Shown here piece by piece: positions 1-12,359 of a stretch of DNA of 64,000 nucleotides. Position numbers and translations under genes: made by a program. The first letter of the stretch is position 1; every line of letters begins with the position of its first letter. The notes beneath the pieces are model-generated. The model was given only the letters and a program-made list of their open reading frames with translations, did no database searches and had not been told where the DNA came from. This stretch comes from Nageia nagi (lineage: Eukaryota > Pinophyta), in the NCBI GenBank assembly GCA_050084985.1, contig JBITNC010000001.1:87296001-87360000 (forward strand), written 5' to 3'.

Positions 1-1689
1 TTACCTCTTAAAAATATTTATTTCCCCCTAAAATCAAAATTTCTTTGACTAAAAAGAAATGATGAAGCATTCAATTTGGACTTGGAGTTTTACGATAACT
101 CAAGGAAAAATACACTTTTACACTCCATGTTAGATTTATTAAATGCTCTAAGTTAAATAGGATAAGTTACTTGTTAAAGGAGGCAAAAAATTAATTATGA
201 TAACAACTCTAAAAAAATAGGGCATATGGATACCCATCAAGAAGTTAATGCAAGTAGGTAGAGAAGGAAGCCAAAAAAAATGCAATGGTCAGAGGGGGCC
301 ATGTAGAGGGTGTGAACCAAGAGCATTGAGAGGAAGGTCATGTTATAGAGTCATAAGTTTGGTAGAAAAGGAGAATGTAAAAAAAAAATGGTAGGTTTTG
401 AGGTGGCTAAAAGAGCCACGCATCATGGGTCTGAGGTTAGTCACAAGCTACAAGTAAATGGTGGTCAATCATGATCACATACACATAGCACAAGGAAAAA
501 AAAATGTTGTGAGGGCAACAAGGACCCATTTTACAATGTAATTCCCTCTACCTCACTCTTTAACCTATGATATAAGGTGGGTTTTGAGGCAATTGAGGGG
601 GAAGATGGATGAGGGGGCACCCAAAGGCAATGGAAGGAGGTGGCAAAGCAATGGTAGAGGAAGGAAGAAAGGGGGTCATGAAGTGAAGGTGATGGTTGAA
701 AGTTCTGCATAAAGGTGGCATAGCTAATCCTCATGGTTTGCAACAAGTCAAAGAAATATTCTATTTAATTAGCTCCCCTTCAATGTAGTCTATTATGGCA
801 AACTAGAATAAGGGCTTCACCCCTATTAGTAATTCAAACCCCTCCTTTCATGTATGGAAGTTTTGTTTTGAAGGCTAGCCATTCGATAGGGGGAGAAATA
901 ATCATTCATCTATGAATCATCAAAGGAAAGCATTTTGGTTCTAGTTTATGAATCTCCTTCTCATGGTAAATGAAAATGGGGGCTTAAATCATTTTGAGAA
1001 AGCCATATCTCTAGAGAACTTCTTCTGCCTAGAAGTGGTGTCACCCAAGCATGGCCTAGAGAGAGTTTGTGCGCTCATGGCAGGCTACCCAATGGTAAGG
1101 AAAAAAAATGTTGTGAGGAGGTCAACTAGTTTTAAATGTATTAGAGGTAAACTATAAGGGTGAGGCCACACAGGGCTAAGAGAGCCATGCAGAAGAGACT
1201 CCATTTCATAGCTACATGCAAGAGGAGGCCAACTCAATAGGAGGCACACAACCACCTATAAACATGTTTTTTTTCCCAAAAAAAATGTTTATTGTAAAAA
1301 AATAAAATGTATTGAAATAAATACTCTTCCCCCTTTTTATGAAGGATTGAAAAAAAATTAAACTATATTGCAATTGTAAATAAATAATTTTATTTTCAAC
1401 TAAGATAAGAAATTTGACTTCCCTCCTTTATTTTAACAAAAAAAAAAAAAACTTTATAAAAGATATGTATATTTTTTAAAAAAATGCAATTGTTATATAC
1501 TCTCCTCTTAAAAAAAATACTACTAATATAAAAGGTAATAAAAAATTGCATTTTATTGCTATTATAACTACAAACAAAGGACTAACATAATATTTTTTTT
1601 TAAATGTTAGTATTCTAATGAGTATAATCTTCAAAAAAGAAAGGAGGTTATACCTTCTGAAATATTTACCTTACAAGGTTGTAAGTGAA
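1..1689. other. A/T- and purine-rich intergenic DNA, no gene seen
   Basis: No open frame here shows a recognisable domain. Long A and G-A runs dominate the + strand. Two stretches (about 395-510 and 1090-1250) share short phrases such as a block around 'gctaaaagagccacgca' and 'ggaaaaaaaatgttgtgagg', so an old duplication or dispersed repeat is likely. I cannot name the family. Confidence 0.5.
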
Positions 1690-1777
1690 ATAAGAATACT
1701 CCCAAGTTGAAGAAAGATGAGATACCTCAAATAAGAAGAGCCTCCACACCTAGGATGTGAAGAGGAGCCTCCAAGGA

Positions 1778-1789
1778 GCTCTGATACCA
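1778..1789 (-). other. Copia-type primer-binding site
   Basis: Read on the minus strand this is TGGTATCAGAGC, the sequence complementary to the 3' end of initiator Met-tRNA that most plant Ty1-copia elements use to prime minus-strand DNA synthesis. It lies just inside the end of the inverted LTR at 1792-2299, so that LTR was the 5' LTR of an element running leftwards. Confidence 0.8.
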
Positions 1790-1791
1790 AT

Positions 1792-2299
1792 TTTAAGGAA
1801 CTAACACTAATAAGATAATTCCTAAACAACCAAGATCTCTTGAAAGCTCACAATACACATCTAACAATCTTACAAATAAGATAATCTCACAAAGTAACTC
1901 AAGATGTAAAGTGGTTCCTTCAACTAGGAGTACATCTACTAACTAGATCTTTACTTCAATCACAAATACAACTCTCTTACAATTCTCATAATCTAAACTC
2001 CTACACTTCTATCCTATAGCATAACTTTACTCCACAATTGGTGTGTGATCACAAAAAGGGAGCTTTCTATTTATAGGCCAAAATCCCTATTTGGATCACC
2101 CTTTTATCTAATGTACAAAAACATGACATGGACATCCTTTTACCTAAGGGGCATGCTCATGGCATGGAGTGTAGGACAAGATACATTATCATATTCACTT
2201 AAATACTTAAGGTATCAAATGATACCTTTAAGTATTAGTGAATTTATATAGAATATTTAATAAAAACCTTTACAATAATGCATTATACATTCCAACAAA
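1792..2299 (-). repeat. Ty1-copia LTR, inverted copy
   Basis: On the minus strand it begins TGTTGGAATGTATAATG and matches, in opposite orientation, the LTRs starting at 3758 and 5952. Shared pieces include the palindromic 'ttaaggtatc/gataccttaag' zone, 'ggcatgcccctt', and 'gaggaaccactttatatcttgagt'. The outer end is the terminal TGTTGG at 2299; the inner end is set by the primer-binding site at 1778-1789. The short open frame inside is an accidental antisense reading of the LTR. Confidence 0.8.
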
Positions 2300-3757
2300 C
2301 ATGTTGTGATCCCAGACTCTCCTAGAATCATTATTTCCCTTAACTCTAACTCTTAGTTAGTAGATGCTACAACTTACAGGTAATTTCTAGGCTAGATATT
2401 ACTTGTACAATGAATTTGATGGCATGATTTATGCAAAAACCGTATGTTGAACACCTTAATGCTATTAAGCAAATATTAAGGTATGTTGCAAGGATGAAGG
2501 ATCTTGCTCTCAAATATTCCACGTTACCTTTGTTTGTTCTCTCAGCGTTCTCAAATTATGACTATGGGGGAGATAGAGATGACTTGAAATAAACCTATGT
2601 GTATGTATTTAGCATTGGTTTAGGTGCTATCTCTTGGGCTTCCAAGAAGTAGCCTACTATTTCTCTTTCCACCATAGAAGCCAAATATTGTGCCATTTCT
2701 ATTGCAGCCCAGGAAGCTATTTAGCTTAGGCATATTTTGAAAGAAATTAGGTATGAGCAAGTTGGCCCATATCTTATTTTTTGAGATAATAGATCAACTA
2801 TTTCTTTAGCTAAGAATCTAATGTTTCATTAGAGAACAAAACATGTGAAAAATTTTAATCCCACTTTATTAAGAAAAAGGTTCTTAATGGCATTATACAC
2901 TTGGAGTATTTTCCATCAACCTTGAACTCCATTGATTTTTTCACTAAGCCCCTCCTTGAAGCTTATTTTAGTAAGCTTAGGGATGCTATCGGGTTGGTGA
3001 AGTTGCCATCAAGGGGAATGAAGTTTGAATTCCTGTGTTGAATTCATGTTTGTAATGAAAATTTCACCCCTAGGGAACTTTATGTTGTATAGTGTTGATT
3101 TTGTTGTACACCTTCATGGTAAGTTCACTCTACATGAGGAACTTGTTATACAATTTTTTGAGTAAATGATTAGCCAATCTAGCATTATTTAGTTATCCAT
3201 GTGTGAAGAACTCATATGTATATTTTGGCATTGTTTAGTTATCCATATGTGAGGAACTGTTATATGCATTGTTATGCTCTATTTTGTAATGATAATCAAC
3301 ACATATTTTTTATATACAATAGATGACTATGATGATTGGCTTGGCATCTTCGCGATGACTTATAGTGCACCATTGATCAATATATGATGGCATTATTTAA
3401 TTCATATATCCTTGTTTATATGAATGTGTTACATCTAACTAATTTTGTTATTTGAGCTGCTTGTAACTTATAGATTTCTTTTGAAATTATAGGTTACTTA
3501 CTTCAGGTGTGCAGGCTCATGGAGACTTATCATGAATTTAAGTTAGATGACTACTTTATGTACATTGAAATCAATTATGGTTAATGATTGTATTGTAAAC
3601 TATTTGTTAAAATAGTAAATTAGTGAGTCTCAAACTTAGATCTTGCTTACTTCACAAAGATGTAAAAATTTCTCATCTTCAGTTGTATCTATATGGAGGA
3701 TAACTCTCTCTTTCTTCTCTCTTTTTCACTGTATCCCAATATTGCATTAAGGGAGAG
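2300..3757 (+). mobile_element. Ty1-copia 3' internal region, copy 1 (end of RT and RNase H, broken)
   Basis: The stretch at about 2400-3000 translates, across several stops and shifts, to the end of copia reverse transcriptase and the RNase H domain. Visible phrases are 'LKYS', 'GAISWASKK', 'PTISLSTIEAKY', 'HILKEI', 'DNRSTISLAKN' and 'RTKHV', in the order expected of plant copia polyproteins. It is followed by a 3' untranslated part containing repeated 'gtgaggaact' phrases and a polypurine tract (aagggagag) directly before the LTR at 3758. Numerous stops make it non-functional. Confidence 0.85.
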
Positions 3758-4250
3758 TGTTGGAATGTATAATCCATTATTATAAAGTTTTGTAATATTC
3801 CTTTTTGTAATTTCACCAATATTTAATGGTATCACTAGATACCTTAAGTATTTAAGTGAATATGATAACATAACTTGTCCTACACTCCATCTCATGAGCA
3901 TGCCCTTTGGGTAAAAGGGAGTTGCATGTCATGCTTTTATACAATGGTTAAAAGAGTGGTCCAAAGGGAGATTTTTTTCCTATAAATAGAAGGCTCCCTC
4001 TTTATGATCACTCACCAATTTGTGAAGCAAATTTATGCTCCAAGATAGTGATTAGGAGATGAAGTTAGAAGGATTGTAAAAGAGTTGCCTTTGTGAATGA
4101 AGTAAGATCTTGTTAGTGGATGTACTCCTATTTGAGGAACCACTTTATATCTTGAGTCACTTTGTGATATTTTCTATGCTTGAGTTTTGTTGATTGAGAA
4201 AGATTTCATATAATATTGGACATTTAGGATTGTATTCTTTATAGATCAAT
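3758..4250 (+). repeat. Ty1-copia LTR, forward copy A
   Basis: Starts TGTTGGAATGTATAATCC right after the polypurine tract. It carries the same landmarks as the inverted LTR (GCATGCCC, the 'aaccactttatatcttgagtcactttgtgat' zone, TATA-like 'cctataaatagaagg' near 3990). The right end is approximate, judged from the length of the inverted LTR. Confidence 0.75.
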
Positions 4251-4394
4251 CCCTTCAAAGGAAATATTTGAAATGATTGATCTTGGTCTCTTGCACTACT
4301 AACTTAGTATGCAAATGTATGAATATAAGAATCGTAATTACCTTAGTCAATTAAAGTATATCTCAAACATATTACAAACATTTGGAATGGATAT

Positions 4395-5951
4395 GTGCAA
4401 ATTTATTGTAATCATAGTCTCTCCTAGAATCAATTTGTCTCTTAACTCCAAGTCTTAGTTGGTAGATGTTATGGTTTATAGGAAATTAATTAGCAGTCTT
4501 CTTTATTGACTATCCTTAGGCTAGATATTATCTTTGTAGTAAATATTATGGTACAATTTATGAAAAAAATATATGTAGAGCACTTTAATTTTATTAAGCA
4601 AATCTTGAGGTATATTACAAGAATGAAGGATATTTCTCTAAAGTATTCCAAGTTACCCTTATTTGTTCTCTCAGGGTTCTCAGATTCTAACTATAGGGGA
4701 TAAAGAGATGACATGAAAGCAACCTCTTCTTATATATTTAGCATTGGATCAGGTGTTATATTTACAAGAGGAAACCTACTACTACTCTCTCCACCATAAA
4801 GGAAGAATATTGATCCATGTCAATCACAACTTAGAAAGCTATTTGGTTAAGGAATATTTTGAAAGAAATTGGGTATGATCAAGCTCATCCATCTCATATT
4901 TCTTTAGATAATTAGTCGATTATTGATTTGGCAAAGAACCTTATTTTCCATTAGAGAATAAAACTTGTTGAAATCCAATCACACTTTATTAGGAGAAGGT
5001 TTTGGATTATATCATACAATTGCAGTATTTTCCATTAGTCCTAAACTTTTTTTATTTGTTCACCAAGCCTCTTATTTAAAATAAAATTTGCAAGCTCAAA
5101 AAATATACTAGGGTTACTTAAGTTTCCTTCAAGGGAGAGTGAAGGTTGAATTCTTGTTGAATTCATGTTTATGATGACAATTTCATCATTAGGAGTTTTT
5201 AGTTATATAACATTAATCTTTGTATACACTTTCATGGTTAGTTCTCTTTTTGTGAGGAACTAGTTGTACATTTTTTAAGAATATGATATAAACCTTCATG
5301 GTTAGTTCACTTTATGTGAGGAACTAGTTGTACATTTTTTGAGCATATAATGAATTCTGATAGCATATTTTAGTTATAAATATATGAGATTCAATAATTA
5401 GTATGTGCATTTTGGCACTATTTGGTTATCCATATGTGAGGAACTCATTTATGCTTATGCTATATTTTAAGATATTGATCAACACATGGTTTTTATATAG
5501 CAATTGACTATGAGTATTGGCTTGGCATCTTCATAATGACTTATAATGCACCATCGATCAATTTATGGATGTTATTACTTGATTCATTTATCTTATGTTG
5601 ATATGAATGTTTATATAATGCATTTGAATGGTATTATTTATGACCTACTTGTAGATTACATGTTTATTCTTGAGAGTGCAAGTTACCTACTTCAAGTGGG
5701 CAAGCTCATGAAGGATCATCATGTCAATTTGTTATTGAATGACTACTTTATACAGTGAAACTAGTTTTGGTTAATGATTATTTTGTAAATCATTTTGTCA
5801 AATGGTAATGTAATGAGCCTTAATCTAAGATATTACTTATTTCTCAAATATGTAAATTTTCTCATCTCCAATTGTATCTCTATGGAGGAGAACTCTCTCT
5901 TACTCTCTCTTTCTTCTCTTCATTCTATTGTAATATTACATTAAAGGGGTG
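4395..5951 (+). mobile_element. Ty1-copia 3' internal region, copy 2 (end of RT and RNase H, broken)
   Basis: A second diverged copy of the region at 2300-3757. The frame at 4506-4703 reads as the end of reverse transcriptase ('RLDIIFVVNIMVQFMKK', 'RYITRMKDISLKYSK'), and RNase H phrases follow up to about 5060 with stops ('STIKEEY', 'LAKNLIFH'). The 3' untranslated part holds a direct duplication of about 60 bp near 5229-5345 and ends in a polypurine tract (aaaggggtg) before the next LTR. Confidence 0.85.
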
Positions 5952-6530
5952 TGTTAGAATGTATAATGCATTATTGTAAGGTATTTTAATATAATCCATT
6001 TAATACTTAATAGTATCCTTAGATACCTTAAGTATTTAGCAAATATATTAATGTAAATTCACTAATACTTAAAAGTATCCCTAGATACCTTTTAAGTAGT
6101 TGTGAATAAAATAATGTAACTTATCTTAGACTCCATCTCATGGGCATGCCCCTTAGGTAAAAGGGTTATGCATGTCATGACATTGCAAAATGGTTAAAAG
6201 AGTGATCCAAGGGAGGATTTTGGCCGATAAATAGAGGGCCCTCTCCTTGAGATCACTCACTCAAATTTGTAGAAGTGTTATGCTCTAGGATTGTTAGGAG
6301 AAGTGAAAAAGAGTTGTTGTAAGAGAGTTCTCTTTAAGAATAAGAAAATTTTAGATTAGTGGATGTACTCCCTTGGTTGGGGGAACCACTTTATATTGGT
6401 ATTAACTTTGTGATATTAGTTATTGTGTTTATGTTATTGTGATGATGTTTTAGAAAGCTTTCATGAAATCTTGGTAGAAGAGGAATTTAGTCATTTAGGT
6501 TTAGTTCTCTCCAATAGTGAATATGATAAT
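5952..6530 (+). repeat. Ty1-copia LTR, forward copy B
   Basis: Begins TGTTAGAATGTATAATGC after a polypurine tract and resembles copy A and the inverted LTR throughout ('catgggcatgccccttaggtaaaaggg', 'gataaatagagggccc', 'gaaccactttatat'). The 'actaatacttaaa-gtatc-tagatacc' motif occurs three times between 5998 and 6580. The right end is approximate. Confidence 0.75.
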
Positions 6531-6702
6531 GCAAATTCACTAATACTTAAATGTATACTTAGATACCTTTAAATTATTTGAATAGTATTAAGGATTTAAA
6601 TAGTCTTCAAGTGATCTTGGGTAATTAGGAATTAGTCTTATAAGCTTGTTTCTTAAATTATGTTTCAAACATAGAGAATATTCTTACAGAGATTATTGGT
6701 GA

Positions 6703-7590
6703 TGTAGGCTATCTTGAGGAACCTTTGAAATACATGGATAAAATACTTATAAAAATTGAATTAGATGTGTGGATGTGTCTACTTGGTGCTTATAAATTGA
6801 ATGGTGTGGTTCATGTAGGCTATCTTGAGGGAGCTTTGAACTTCATGGCAAAAATACCTACAAAAACTAAATTAAGTATGTGGATATGTCTACTCAATGC
6901 TTCTACATAAAATTTTATGATTCGTCATAGCTAAATTGAGGGATATTTGAACTTCACTACCAAAATATCCATAAAACATGAATTGGATGTGTGTATGTGT
7001 CTACATGGTGCTTGTAAATTGAATATTATGATTCATGTAGGCTACCTCGAGGGAGCTTTGAAATTCACTTCCAAAATACCCATAAAACTTGAATTAGGTG
7101 TGTGGATGTGTCTACTTGGTATTTTTAAATTAAATTTTATTGTTTGTATAAACTATATTAAGGGAGCTTTGAACTTACCACTAAAATACCCATAAATCCT
7201 AAAATTAGCTACATGCATGTACCTACTTGCTATTTATAAATCAATTTTATGATTTGTGTAGGCTATATTGAAGGAGATTTGAATGAACTTCACTACCAAA
7301 ATATCTATAAAACCTAAATTGGGTATGTGGATGTGTCTACTTAGTGTTTCTAAACTAAGTGTTATGGTTCATATAAGTTATTTTAATGGATATTTGAACT
7401 TCACTATCAAAATACATATTAAACCTAATTAAGTGTTTATCTAATTAGTTCTTGTAAAATAAATGTTGCAATTTGTGTAGTCTATCTTGAGGGAGCTTGG
7501 AACTTCACTACTAAAATACCTATAAAACTTGAATTAAATGTATGGACATTATATCCATATGGTGCTTGTAAATTGAATGTTAGTTTAGAA
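6703..7590 (+). repeat. Tandem array, eight units of about 111 bp inside the PPR pseudogene
   Basis: The landmark corresponding to 'ggctatcttgaggga' recurs at 6707, 6818, 6929, 7040, 7151, 7261, 7376 and 7480, i.e. spacings of 111, 111, 111, 111, 110, 115 and 104. A spacing of 111 is 37 codons, so the frame is held through the first five units. Each unit repeats the same PPR-like segment, which differs from a normal PPR protein where successive motifs are not near-copies. Confidence 0.85.
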
Positions 7591-7860
7591 AGCCTTGATT
7601 GACATGTATGCAAAATATGGAATAATATACAAGGCCTAAGAATTATTTAATAATATGCATGATGCAAATACAATTTCATGGTTTGCAAGATATACACAAA
7701 ATGGGTTTTTTTGAAAAATATCCTAAGATTTATATGCAAATTATGAAAAAATATATAAGGCCTGGTAATGCTTTTACAAGATGCATGATGCAAATTCATA
7801 ATCACATGGTCTGAAATGATTGTGAGATATGCACAAAATCGATTTTTTTAAATTACCCTA
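6703..7860 (+). pseudogene. PPR (pentatricopeptide repeat) protein pseudogene fragment
   Basis: The translation resembles the C-terminal part of plant PLS-class PPR proteins, organellar RNA-binding factors. Units read like 'GYLEGALNFMAKIPTK...MWICLLNA', comparable with the usual 'GHLDEAxxFIxxMPxxPDxxVWGxLLGA' segment. After about 7590 other PPR phrases follow, e.g. 'ALIDMYAKYGII', 'NNMHDANTISWFARYTQNGF', given twice. Stops at 6908, 7193 and later plus frame shifts show it is not a working gene; no start codon, upstream PPRs or DYW domain are seen. The copia LTR ends just upstream. Confidence 0.75.
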
Positions 7861-8359
7861 GAGACTTTTATTCAAATTGCAATTGATAAGAAAATGATAA
7901 TTAGTTGATAAGAATTATAAGTTAAAATATGAAAGAATACCTTACCAGCATGTTTTCTCACCTCTTCTCTCTCCTACCCCCTCACCTTTAGCAAAACCTC
8001 AAAATGCCTATTTCCAATCTCTCCTCTTTGCTAACCTTAGCATAGCAAACTTGAAAAATTTAAATACTTGAGAACTTTCCAAGTTGCTCTCCTAAGTTCT
8101 TCATGCAATTTTTTTATTCACATTGAGGGACAATTTTAACTACCTCTTTATTTTTTATAGTTTTAATTTAAATCTACTCCATAAAAGTTACCACTAAAAC
8201 CTAATAGTGAGGTAGTTTAAAATTGCCTCCTCAAATTGCTTTCCCCTAAAGCCTATTTTTATTCTAGTTGCTACAACTAGTTATCTACTATTTTTAGCAT
8301 GTGAATAATGTTTGATTTCATGAGAAATACATCCTAGGTCCTTGGGATAATAAGTTAAT
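7861..8359. other. A/T-rich spacer, nothing recognised
   Basis: No coding or structural signal apart from pyrimidine-rich patches was seen. Confidence 0.5.
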
Positions 8360-9163
8360 TGTTGACACCTAAAAGTGGTCCCCTTAATACAGTCCCACCT
8401 AGGTGCAACTTTACACACACATTTAATCATATTTTAGTCATATTTACCCTTATTATCACATATTTCTTAGCTTGTGTTCCTGTGTTTTATGGTAGGTAAA
8501 TCAGGACAACTTCAACCTACATACAAAGGGTAAATGATGATATCATGCTTGATATAAATATAAGTATCTCTAACCTAGGGAAAGCATGTTAAAATTACAT
8601 CTCGATAGTTGGTACCCTACACTTAAGTGTTTCTAAATACCACCTATCATAATTAGAATCTTATTATCACTTGAATAAATATTTTTTATCATATTCATGA
8701 TTATATGCTTGGCTCAATTTATCAACATTCAATTATGTATCGACTCTTGGTGGTGAACTATACTTGTCAAGAACCCTAGTATTTGGACTGAAGTGTGTGC
8801 CCACATTGCTATTTCTATATCTAGTGCATGTGTTGGCATGCACACCTATGCTACCTTTCTCTCTATTATCCTCTATGGGGTTCATGCATCAAGGTCATGT
8901 CTCTTTGATAAGTTCATATTGCATGTATTTAGCTTTGACATAGGTATTTATCTTACACTTGATTCCAATATCTTTAGTGTGTGCTTTCATTTAATATCTT
9001 GATATCAATAAAACCCTAGTTATGTTATTGCACCTACTATACTCTTTATTCAATGTTATTTTTTTATTTGAGTTAAATAGCTTAGATATTACATACTTAA
9101 ATATTAATGTGTATTTAGTTCATTTAGATAGAAACCCTAGGTGTACCAAAACACATACCAACA
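8360..9163 (+). repeat. 5' LTR of the non-autonomous element
   Basis: Starts TGTTGACACCTAAAAGTGG and ends near 'cataccaaca', followed by 'tattggtgtccatc' where a primer-binding site is expected. It matches 13680-14498 along its length, e.g. 'catattttagtcatatttaccctta' and 'acaacttcaacctacat'. Confidence 0.85.
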
Positions 9164-9862
9164 TATTGGTGTCCATCTTTCATAGCATATCCATATGCTA
9201 ATTAGGGTTGGAAAGTGCTACTCGAACACATTATGAATTTTTAATTTTAGGGCATCATATTTTCTATGGAATTTTTCATAGGAAGCCCTAGGGTTTATTG
9301 GCTATTTATTTATCTTAATTTTTTGCAAATTTATAAAGCCCTAATGCTATGAAATTATTTAAAATTTGAGGGTATTTTTGTTTAGTGGAATTTCATTTTT
9401 ATTCAAAACCCTAAATTTTAAGCTTAATTTTTGAAAAATTGGTGACTCTTTGTGCCTTAGAAGTTTTTCTAAACCTTACATATTCATGGTAGGCAACTTT
9501 TAGAAGGTAAAATTAGGTTTGTTTGCCTCCATTTTCATGCAATTTTGAGTTGAAGAAATTTTTGTGGAATTTCATTTTTGCATTAAACCCTTAATTTTAA
9601 AGGTTGTTTTGGTTAATTTGGTGAGTTTTTGCATTGCAAAAGTTTTTTGATCCATATATAATTATTATTGGGATATATTTATGATTTTTAAATTCATATC
9701 TTGCACATAATGGCCAACCTATGCTCCTTTAATGAATTATGTAAAATGTTATTTGTTACATTAATCATTTTATATTGAATTTATCCTACATGTATATCAT
9801 GTCTTTTTTCCCTATGTGATATATTACTAATATGTGTAATAGGAATAATATTATGTAGTATT

Positions 9863-10780
9863 TTGTGTGTCATAATATATACTATCTTTGGTCATAATTA
9901 TATTCCTCCTACAAATGTCAAAGATAAAGAGCTTCATGAGGTAAGTAATATACCTACAAAACTCGAGAATGATGATATTATTAAGGAACATGTTGCTTTG
10001 GGTAATGATCATGTTATTTATTTAGAACAACATACTACTCTTTCTAAAATGGATGATATGACAATTGTTAATGCTTCTATTAGTGATGTTGATACTCAAA
10101 CTAACAATAATGATAGTCAAGATTCTATGATCGATGCTACTAATCACGATGATGTGATGCTTACTTCTAATAGTAATATGTTTACAACTAAAGATGATTT
10201 AAATGATCATGTTATGCATAATAAACATTAGCATCCACACTCACCTTAGCATCCATGCTCATCTTAACGTTCATACCCATCTTACTGTTTGTACTCACAT
10301 TCTAAAGAATATTGCACTTCTTATTCTGACACTAATATTTTTGTGATGATATAACACATGAATCTTTTTATAATTTTTCAATTAATCCTATAGAAATGTT
10401 TAAAGCTTACTTTGACAAAGGATTTATAAAATTCAAATATGGAAAAGTATATGATAAAACCAAATAAAAACCTAGTTGGTATAAAGAGAATTATTTTTGT
10501 TTGTATCATAAAGTCAAAGGTCATTCAACTAATGGATGTATTAGCATGAAAAGTAAATTGCATAAAATCTTAGAAAGTGGATAAATTACTTATTGCATTA
10601 ATCAAATTTTTGTTGTAGATAAATCTTCTTGTAACAATAATATAGATAATGAGGATATTTAAAACGTTAGTGATGATATTTTTGTTGATACTAATGCTAC
10701 TAATGAGTCTATTGAAGTTGATATGGAACTAATAGATTTGCTAGTATGTACAGAGATTCATGATTGATGAAAGATAATAA
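9863..10780 (+). pseudogene. Gag-like remains with zinc knuckle
   Basis: The open part (9863-10231) encodes an Asp/Asn-rich stretch with no domain I can name. A second frame at about 10378-10585 reads 'NPIEMFKAYF' and then a C-x2-H-x4-H-x4-C pattern at 10498-10539 ('FCLYHKVKGHSTNGC'), followed by 'LHKILESG' before a stop. This order is typical of the Gag C-terminal part of plant Ty3-gypsy elements ('CxYHxxxGHxTxxC...LIxxG'). A frame shift separates the two parts, so no functional Gag is made. The upstream sequence recurs at 35734-35922. Confidence 0.65.
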
Positions 10781-11019
10781 ATTATGCATTTGATAATGCA
10801 AAATAAGTTAACTTTATCATCTATCATCAACAAGATATAGGCAAGATTCAGAGGAAAAATAACATTTATGATTGATCAGGTAATATTTCAAGAATTGACA
10901 AATAAGGTACTTAATGTTACATGAACCTTTTTTTATTGTGTTACATATATATTTGGTATGTATTATGTTATAGGCTAGACTTTCATTTTCATATAATATA
11001 TATTGTATTACATATTGCA

Positions 11020-11210
11020 TCTTGTCTTTCTTTCCCCTTTGTAGGTTGGGGGCATAATTAACCTTCATTTGTCTTTATTTCCCTTTTGTAGGTTTGGTAC
11101 ATAATCAACCTTCATTTATCTTTCTTTTTCCCTTTGTAGGTTGGGGCATAATTAACCTTCACTTGTGTTCTTTTATCCTTTTTTTGTTGGGGGAAAAATT
11201 AACCATCATT
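11020..11210 (+). repeat. Tandem repeat, about 48 bp x 4
   Basis: The phrase 'gtaggttgggg-cataattaaccttcatttgtctttcttt' occurs at 11041, 11088, 11136 and, worn, at about 11184. Confidence 0.8.
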
Positions 11211-11777
11211 TTGTTGAGTCTTCCTGTCAATATATCTTATTTGTCATATTGTCTAAGTTATTGATGTTTTCTCAAGTCATTTGTTTTATCAAAGTTGTTA
11301 AAGGCCTTTTGGGGTGAAATCAATGATAAACATTAGAAATTTTTAATTAAAAATATTTAGGAACAAACATGTTAGGATCATATTAACATGATAAGATTGT
11401 AGGACAAATTTGGGTGCATGATTCTTCAGGAAACTTAGCATGGATGCTATGTTAATCAATCAAAATAGTAAAATATGATTTAATATTTGGATATATATCA
11501 AAAAATCATGCAAATTTAAAAAGATAATCATCTCAAAATTCTTTATGGATCAAAAGTTATGATCATTTGAAATTTTCAGCCCTAGCAACTGTGAAATAGG
11601 TCTATTTTCACCTCTAAATTAGTCATTTTTGCTTAGAACATGATCAATTATGATATTTTATGAAAATAATGTTATTTATTCTTTATAATACAAAAATAAT
11701 TAGGTTAATCCAATATGTTCACCAAAATTTATGCTTCTTGCAAGTTGGTAGTTTTATGATAATTACAAGTTTTGCAA

Positions 11778-12359
11778 GAATGAGCTAGTCATGAACCAAG
11801 AAGGTTAAAATCATTAAACAAAAAAATTAGCATATCAGATTAGAAGGTACACATATTATCATATTTTTCATCATTATTTATCATGGTTGCATATAATTTG
11901 GAGTTATTTCAAGGATATATACAAAGCTATCAACAAATCATAGAAAAACATTATCAACAAACTGCAACAATATCAAGCATGAAAGTTTTTATATTCAAAA
12001 TTCAAGATCAGCATAAGTTAGGTTGCATACCATTTAAATAAACCCCATGAAAATATTTTATTACCATAGAATGAGCTAGTCATGAACCAAGAAGTTCAAA
12101 ATCATGAAATAAAAAAATTAGCATCTCAGATCAGAAGGTACACATATTATCATGTTTTTCATCATTATTTATCATGGTTGCATATAATTTGGAGTTATTT
12201 CAAGGATATATACAAAGCTATCAACAAATCATAGAAAAACATTATCAACAAACTACAACAATATCAAGCATGCAAGTTTTTATATTCAAAATTCAAGATC
12301 AGCATAAGTTAGGTTGCATACCATTTAAATCAACCCCATGAAAATATTTTATTACAATA
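11778..12359 (+). repeat. Direct tandem duplication, 2 x 291 bp
   Basis: The copy beginning 'gaatgagctagtcatgaacc' at 11778 is repeated at 12069 with only scattered changes (e.g. 'ggttaaaatcattaaac' versus 'gttcaaaatcatgaaat'). The two copies are much more alike than the two LTRs of the element that holds them. Confidence 0.9.

Noticed and set aside
531-746. Minus-strand open frame of 71 codons
   Set aside because: It lies in purine-rich DNA, has a biased composition and no recognisable domain; likely chance.
2045-3901. Open frames at 2045-2251 (+) and 3689-3901 (-)
   Set aside because: They are the same antisense reading of the copia LTR in its two orientations, not a conserved protein.
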